The notes beneath the pieces were generated by a model, which worked only from the letters and a program-made list of their open reading frames with translations, did no database searches and had not been told where the DNA came from. Positions 60,176 through 64,000 of a stretch of 64,000 bases of DNA are shown one piece after another. The translations under genes and the position numbers were made by a program. This stretch comes from Melastoma dodecandrum. Taxonomy: Eukaryota; Streptophyta; Magnoliopsida; Myrtales; Melastomataceae. How positions within the stretch are numbered: position 1 is the stretch's first letter; every line of letters begins with the position of its first letter. Location: contig JARUPY010000395.1 in NCBI GenBank assembly GCA_029817715.1, forward strand, positions 124,001-188,000, written 5' to 3'.

Positions 60176-60379
60176 CACTATTAATGAACGACAAATGATG
60201 ACTTAGAAACATCAAGCTGAGGACGTAAAACCAAATGCTTCTTGGGAGGCAGCCCAAGTTCTTTTTAATTTTTTCATTTTATTAGCCGTAATTCCTTTTA
60301 TTTCAATTTAATTTCTTCACTTGTGATGTTTAGAGGTGAAAGACATCAGGGATGCAAGACTAAATTAAGCAGTAAGTTC
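60176..60379 (+). other. Start of non-coding 3' region of the Athila element
   Basis: Holds cttgggaggcagcccaagttc at 60242-60262, a short near-perfect palindrome (cttggg...cccaag) often seen after Athila integrase as I recall. Otherwise no gene. Confidence 0.5.
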
Positions 60380-60594
60380 GTGCAGTTGCAAGAAGCTTTG
60401 TGCAGCTGCACCAACGGGGAGCAAGGACAGAAACCTTGTACAACTGCATCAGAATTTCATGCAGCTGCACTGTCGGGAACACAAAGGCATAGAAACTTTG
60501 TGCAGCTGCACAGAAAATTCGTGCAACTGCACCGCCTGAACCCCAAATGCACAGAAACTTTGCGCAGCCGCATGAAAATCTCGTGCAGCTGCAC
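60380..60594. repeat. Array of 12-bp palindromes, GTGCAGCTGCAC type, in 62-bp units
   Basis: Eight copies of a palindrome related to gtgcagctgcac start at 60380, 60400, 60438, 60459, 60500, 60521, 60562 and 60583. They form four pairs; members of a pair are 20-21 bases apart and pairs repeat every 58-62 bases. Copies at 60400, 60500 and 60583 are perfect 12-bp palindromes; others vary at one to three bases. Neighbouring words (agaaact, aaatttc, cacagaaa) repeat too. Confidence 0.92.
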
Positions 60595-61729
60595 CGCATT
60601 TTCAAAAACAAATTAATTAATTAATTTTAAAAAATTAAAATTAATAAAAACACCTCGAGACATTTTACCTTTTTACCCTAATCCATCTATTTCTTGTTTC
60701 AGGGAAGTGCTAACACCACCCTTAGAGGAAACAACAACTTCAAGATCGAGGCACCCATTATCGAAACGACCCTCGCGCCCAGCAACCAAGACGTCGCCAC
60801 CACCGAGCTCCGTATCAAAAATATCCCGGTAAACCCATTCCTACTTATACTTTCTTCCGGACCGAGGACCTTGCTCTTTTAGGTTTGGGGGTGTGGCGTT
60901 GTGTTTTATTGAGTTTGGAAATGGTGAGTACTGCTTAGGTCAGATTTTTTTATCTTTTCCTCAGCGTAACCTTAGAAATTTGAACAAGGAATGTCTTTCT
61001 TCGATGATGAGCTTAAGTTTTGCATTCTTCAAGTGTGAAAAGATGAAATTCTTTGCCTGGTGTGCTAAAGTTTTTGTCGAATTTTGAAAACGATTTCCTA
61101 GTAGGAAGCATGCTTAGCGACAACAGGTTACATCTCCTTAGAATGCAGGCAGCTAATGACGAGTGGAGTAGCTTGACTTATTGTTTGAAACGAAGTCTTT
61201 GGTTAATGCGCTGAAAAGAAAAGAAAGAAGAAAAGAGAAAATAATATTGCCAAGGCTCTGAGTACCAATATTCGGGTGTAAAAAAAAGAAACAGATATAG
61301 TCTAAATATGTGCTTGTGGTGTGAGACTTATGTGCTAGTTTGAGTGATTGATCCGAGGGGTGCTTTCAACTGAATCGAGAGTCATCGATGCTATACGAGC
61401 TTAGCCGGAATTAGATGAAACATTTAGAGTCGTGCAACTTGAAAAAAAAAAAGGTTTGGGATCTTTGTAAGTTACTGGGTGATAGGAGGTATTTGGAATG
61501 CTTGTTAATGTTGAGTGTGCAACTTGCTGTGATGAAGATATTGTGCTTTAAAGTTTTTAATTGAGCATGTTAGGTAGTGAATGGAATCTAAATGCATGAG
61601 GAGGATCTGACCATTCTATAAAGATGTTTTCACGTTTGAGCGACTTGGGTTTGCTAAGGAGAGTCTTTAAAGTTTTGTTTTTATTTTCTTATCTTTGCTC
61701 GGGATTAGTAAAATTTAGGTTTGGGGGTG
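60595..61729 (+). other. Non-coding 3' region of the Athila element
   Basis: Contains two copies of tttaggtttgggggtgtg, at 60878-60895 and 61715-61732. Between them are short open frames without domain. A 64-residue frame at 60893-61087 has no recognisable envelope features (no signal peptide or transmembrane pattern I trust). Confidence 0.55.
61721..61729 (+). other. Polypurine tract of the Athila element
   Basis: ttgggggtg lies directly before the LTR start TGATAACTC at 61730. Confidence 0.7.
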
Positions 61730-62230
61730 TGATAACTCTATGAAAGTAGAGTTATCCATGTTAATTTCATATCTAAATTTAGTTAGATTTATGAAATATT
61801 GCATTTATTGCATAATATAACTTTGTATTTCATATTATTCTCGAGAAATTGGGATACTGCCGAATTTAAGGGTTATTTCAGGAGAAAAGCGGATACAAGA
61901 AGATTTAGCGTATCTATGAAGATTTTGAGGGTTATAAAAAGACTATTCACCTTCTTGCTAAGGAGAGAACGATTGGGAGGAAAAGACAGGGAGTTAGACT
62001 ATCGTTTTTAGGATGCATTTCTTTTCTTTGATTTGTGTTCCGAGAACGATGCTCGGCTAAACGTTCTTTGCTAGGATTACATTGAACCGAATTGTGTAGT
62101 TGTTTCCCAATCTCGTTTTAGACAAAAGTCTCCACCCGTGTACACGTGCGTGATTGTATTACATGAGAATTCGAGTCCGCTCGCCTAATGCCTACCTCTT
62201 GATACATCGACTCGAGTATCGGGGTACTGC
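61730..62230 (+). repeat. Start of the 3' LTR of the Athila element
   Basis: Begins TGATAACTCTATGAAAG. The first 26 bases form an inverted repeat (gataactct 61731-61739 with agagttatc 61748-61756). It contains gaacgatgctcggctaaacg, a phrase I associate with Athila LTRs. Known Athila LTRs exceed 1 kb, so this one is either short or truncated; no second copy in the window gives its right end. Confidence 0.65.
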
Positions 62231-62584
62231 AATAATATTTATATGTATATATATATTATTTTACATTTAAAAGTAATGCAATAATATATATACGTTATGC
62301 AACTTTTTTCGATTTGTGTATATCCTATAATAATTACCGAGGTTGAATTTTAAACGTTTTTAAAAATTTTATTTTTTCTAATAAAATTCCAAATAGCTGA
62401 TGAACGAAAATGAATGCGGACGATAACTTTCGAACCCAAAAAACACCTTAAGCGAATACATTTACCAACAATCATTCATCCGTTGATTCAATCAGTCATA
62501 TTATTCACTAATGTCCACTCCCGACTGATATGCCAACTCTTGAAGACTGTGATCGGACCCCATTACAGAGGATATGGGATCGCA
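62231..62584. other. Upstream of the NAD-malic enzyme copy
   Basis: AT-rich, with a tatatgtatatatatatt run at about 62240-62257. Contains either the LTR remainder or the promoter of the next gene. No gene seen. Confidence 0.4.
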
Positions 62585-63864
62585 ATGCCCAACTCCCACG
62601 GCCAGGTCAGGGCGGCCGCTGGGGCGGTTCCCGTGAGGCATTTCACCATGTCGGAGAGCCACGGCCCTGCGATCATCCACAAGCAGAGCACTGACATTCT
62701 CCATGACCCCTGGGTTCAACAAGGGGAAGTTTGTGTCCGATCTGACGCCAGGCTAAGGGAGTGACCGGATTGTCTTTGTGGGTGTAGGGGACGGCGTTCT
62801 CCATGACGGAGAGGGATCTGCTGGACCTCCGTGGCCTCCTTTCTCCGAATGTCATGTCTCCCGTGCAGCAAATTGAGCGCGGTTTTCGCTGTCACTCAGA
62901 TGATTCCTTAGCTTAGCTTAGTTTTTGCCCTGGATTGATTACTTGACCGATTATAGTAGAATCAGATGCCTTTTCGAATGGTCTCCTGAAATTTTTTGAG
63001 CCTCCTTTTGTCTTGGTAACCCGCGTCACAGCTTGAAAATTGCAACTTAGTATGAAAGAAAGCTTCACATAGCTGCCTATGAAATGTAAGCATGGTTTAA
63101 TTATTAGACAGCGATTCCTTTACTCATAGTAGGCATTTCAGTGGATAATGCAATTATTTGTGTAATCAGTTGGAAAGTGATTCGGTAAGTGTAGGTTGAG
63201 ATCCATGAAAGAGTCTGAGCATGTGAATTCCTTCAATGATGAATATACATTCTATTAGCCTTTAATATGCTACTGTGTGGATGGTCTTCCGATCCTTCAC
63301 TTTGTCTTTAAAATGTGTTTAAAATGTAAACAAACCATATTCTTCTGAAATATCTGGGATATATCACCAGCCATGTTTCCTTCTAAAGTTAGATAATTGA
63401 GGGGACTAAATCATGTTTGATAAACCTCCAAACAAAGATTGATGGTATTCTTCCTGAAACCTCCAAACAAAGCAAAACTACAATCATATTAAGGCTTAGT
63501 CATTATAACATTTAGAAGATATACGATGATTATGGCGTAGCATTTTTTATTATGTGTGTATGGATTGGTTGCATTGTCCTGAGCTTTTTTAGGCGAGTTA
63601 TGACGTTGGTATAGCAGATGGATCTACTGCTCGTAGGTCATTTTGAGTTTTTTTTTCCTGCTACATTGGAAAGAGAAATGCTTCATATTTTTGCTTTTGT
63701 GGTGTATTACATGTGTCGACATTGGAACCTAACAAAAACTGCATTGACAGTGGCTGATTTGAAGAGGATGACAAGTTAAGATGGCCCATTTGATCCTACT
63801 GCTCTTGGCAATGTGGCGAATTCTAAACCGTCTCCATGATAGAAATGAAACAATGTATTATAAA
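62585..63864 (+). pseudogene. NAD-dependent malic enzyme (NAD-ME1-like), first three exons, broken
   Basis: Mitochondrial NAD-malic enzyme decarboxylates malate to pyruvate. Exon 1 (62585-62723) encodes a presequence-like start and VRHFTMSESHGPAIIHKQST-DILHDPW, then FNK after a one-base insertion at 62714. Its donor reads GG, not GT. Exon 2 (62788-62881) after a tgtag acceptor gives GTAFSMTERDLLDLRGLLSP-NVMSPVQQIER. The intron 62882-63750 ends in gcattgacag; exon 3 (63751-63864) gives ADLKRM, a TAA stop at 63777, DGPFDPTALGN, a one-base insertion at 63813, and WRILNRLHDRNETMYYK at an AAA|GTGAGC donor. Splice phases still join, so it is a genomic and not a retro-copy. The remaining exons would lie beyond the window. 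Mutations are independent enough that sequencing error is unlikely to explain all. Confidence 0.75.
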
Positions 63865-64000
63865 GTGAGCCATCTGATCTCTTCATCTTAATCCTTCGGG
63901 AAGTTTCCTTGACTACATGCGGTTGTTATCTCTTTTGTTGCTTCTTTCTTTCTCATTTCTTATTTGTGTTACGAATAGTAACTACATTTTGTGATATTAT
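63865..64000 (+). other. Start of the next NAD-malic enzyme intron
   Basis: Begins gtgagccatctg directly after exon 3. No coding sequence in the last 136 bases. Confidence 0.5.

Larger units (their letters stand above)
55290..62230 (+). mobile_element. Athila-type Ty3/gypsy retrotransposon, 5'-truncated and decayed
   Basis: Contains gag, protease, RT, RNase H and integrase in the Ty3/gypsy order, all interrupted by stops and frame changes, then a long non-coding 3' region, a polypurine tract and the start of a 3' LTR (61730). The wording of gag (FPFSLRDKARSWLSFLPEEA), RT (CPYGTFAFRWMLLGLCNAPT), RNase H and the C-terminal QFNPGQLILLFNSRLKLFPG matches the Athila group without chromodomain as I recall it. 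No 5' LTR or primer site exists here. The LTR right end is not identified; about 62230 is an estimate. Confidence 0.85.

Noticed and set aside
60893..61087. Envelope-like ORF of the Athila element
   Set aside because: Only 64 residues, no trustworthy signal peptide or transmembrane pattern, and it overlaps the internal polypurine-tract copy.

Overview
This is nuclear DNA from a flowering plant, almost certainly a dicot. The genes are plant genes with spliceosomal introns. There is a complete TIR-NBS-LRR gene (a class missing from grasses), a plant O-methyltransferase, a mitochondrial acyl carrier protein, a ginkbilobin-type DUF26 protein and many LTR retrotransposon remains. A woody eudicot would fit, but nothing in the sequence fixes the species. 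No operon, CRISPR array or prokaryote-like system is present.

Layout. 1-1.3 kb: last exon of the 18S rRNA dimethylase DIM1 (+), its 5' part lying before the window. 1.5-4.95 kb: an exon fragment of a Lys/Ser-rich protein (-) and a broken two-exon GPI-anchored glycoprotein gene (-). 6.1-7.3 kb: intact two-exon mitochondrial acyl carrier protein (-). 9.2-9.6 kb: small secreted DUF26 protein (+). 13.3-25.25 kb: one 11.9-kb non-autonomous LTR retrotransposon with 2.9-kb LTRs, a tRNA-Arg-like primer site and a non-coding interior built of tandem arrays. 27.9-28.9 kb: an uncharacterised CxxC protein gene (-). 30-31.1 kb: an interstitial telomere-type repeat and a 340-bp foldback. 33.5-41.8 kb: a nearly genome-length, decayed endogenous pararetrovirus (Caulimoviridae) on the minus strand.

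42.5-45.85 kb: intact TIR-NBS-LRR resistance-type gene (+), starting about 0.7 kb from the pararetrovirus. 47.6-48.7 kb: Ty1/copia 3' fragment abutting a CC-NBS-LRR fragment (-). 50.1-53.1 kb: degenerate Ty1/copia 5' half (LTR end, primer site, gag, start of integrase). 53.9-55.07 kb: intact two-exon O-methyltransferase (+). 55.3-62.2 kb: 5'-truncated Athila-type Ty3/gypsy element, with an array of 12-bp palindromes and two identical polypurine tracts. 62.6-63.9 kb: first three exons of an NAD-malic enzyme gene (+) with several disabling changes, running off the right edge.

The working host genes (DIM1, mtACP, DUF26, CxxC protein, TIR-NBS-LRR, O-methyltransferase) are unrelated single genes separated by repeats; they do not form a pathway. 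The resistance-type genes, the antifungal-type DUF26 gene and the O-methyltransferase give the region a defence flavour, but that is only an impression. The most unusual material is in the repeats: the pararetrovirus's two zinc knuckles and lysine-rich repeats after RNase H, a coiled-coil frame in its leader, and the ordered arrays inside both retrotransposons.
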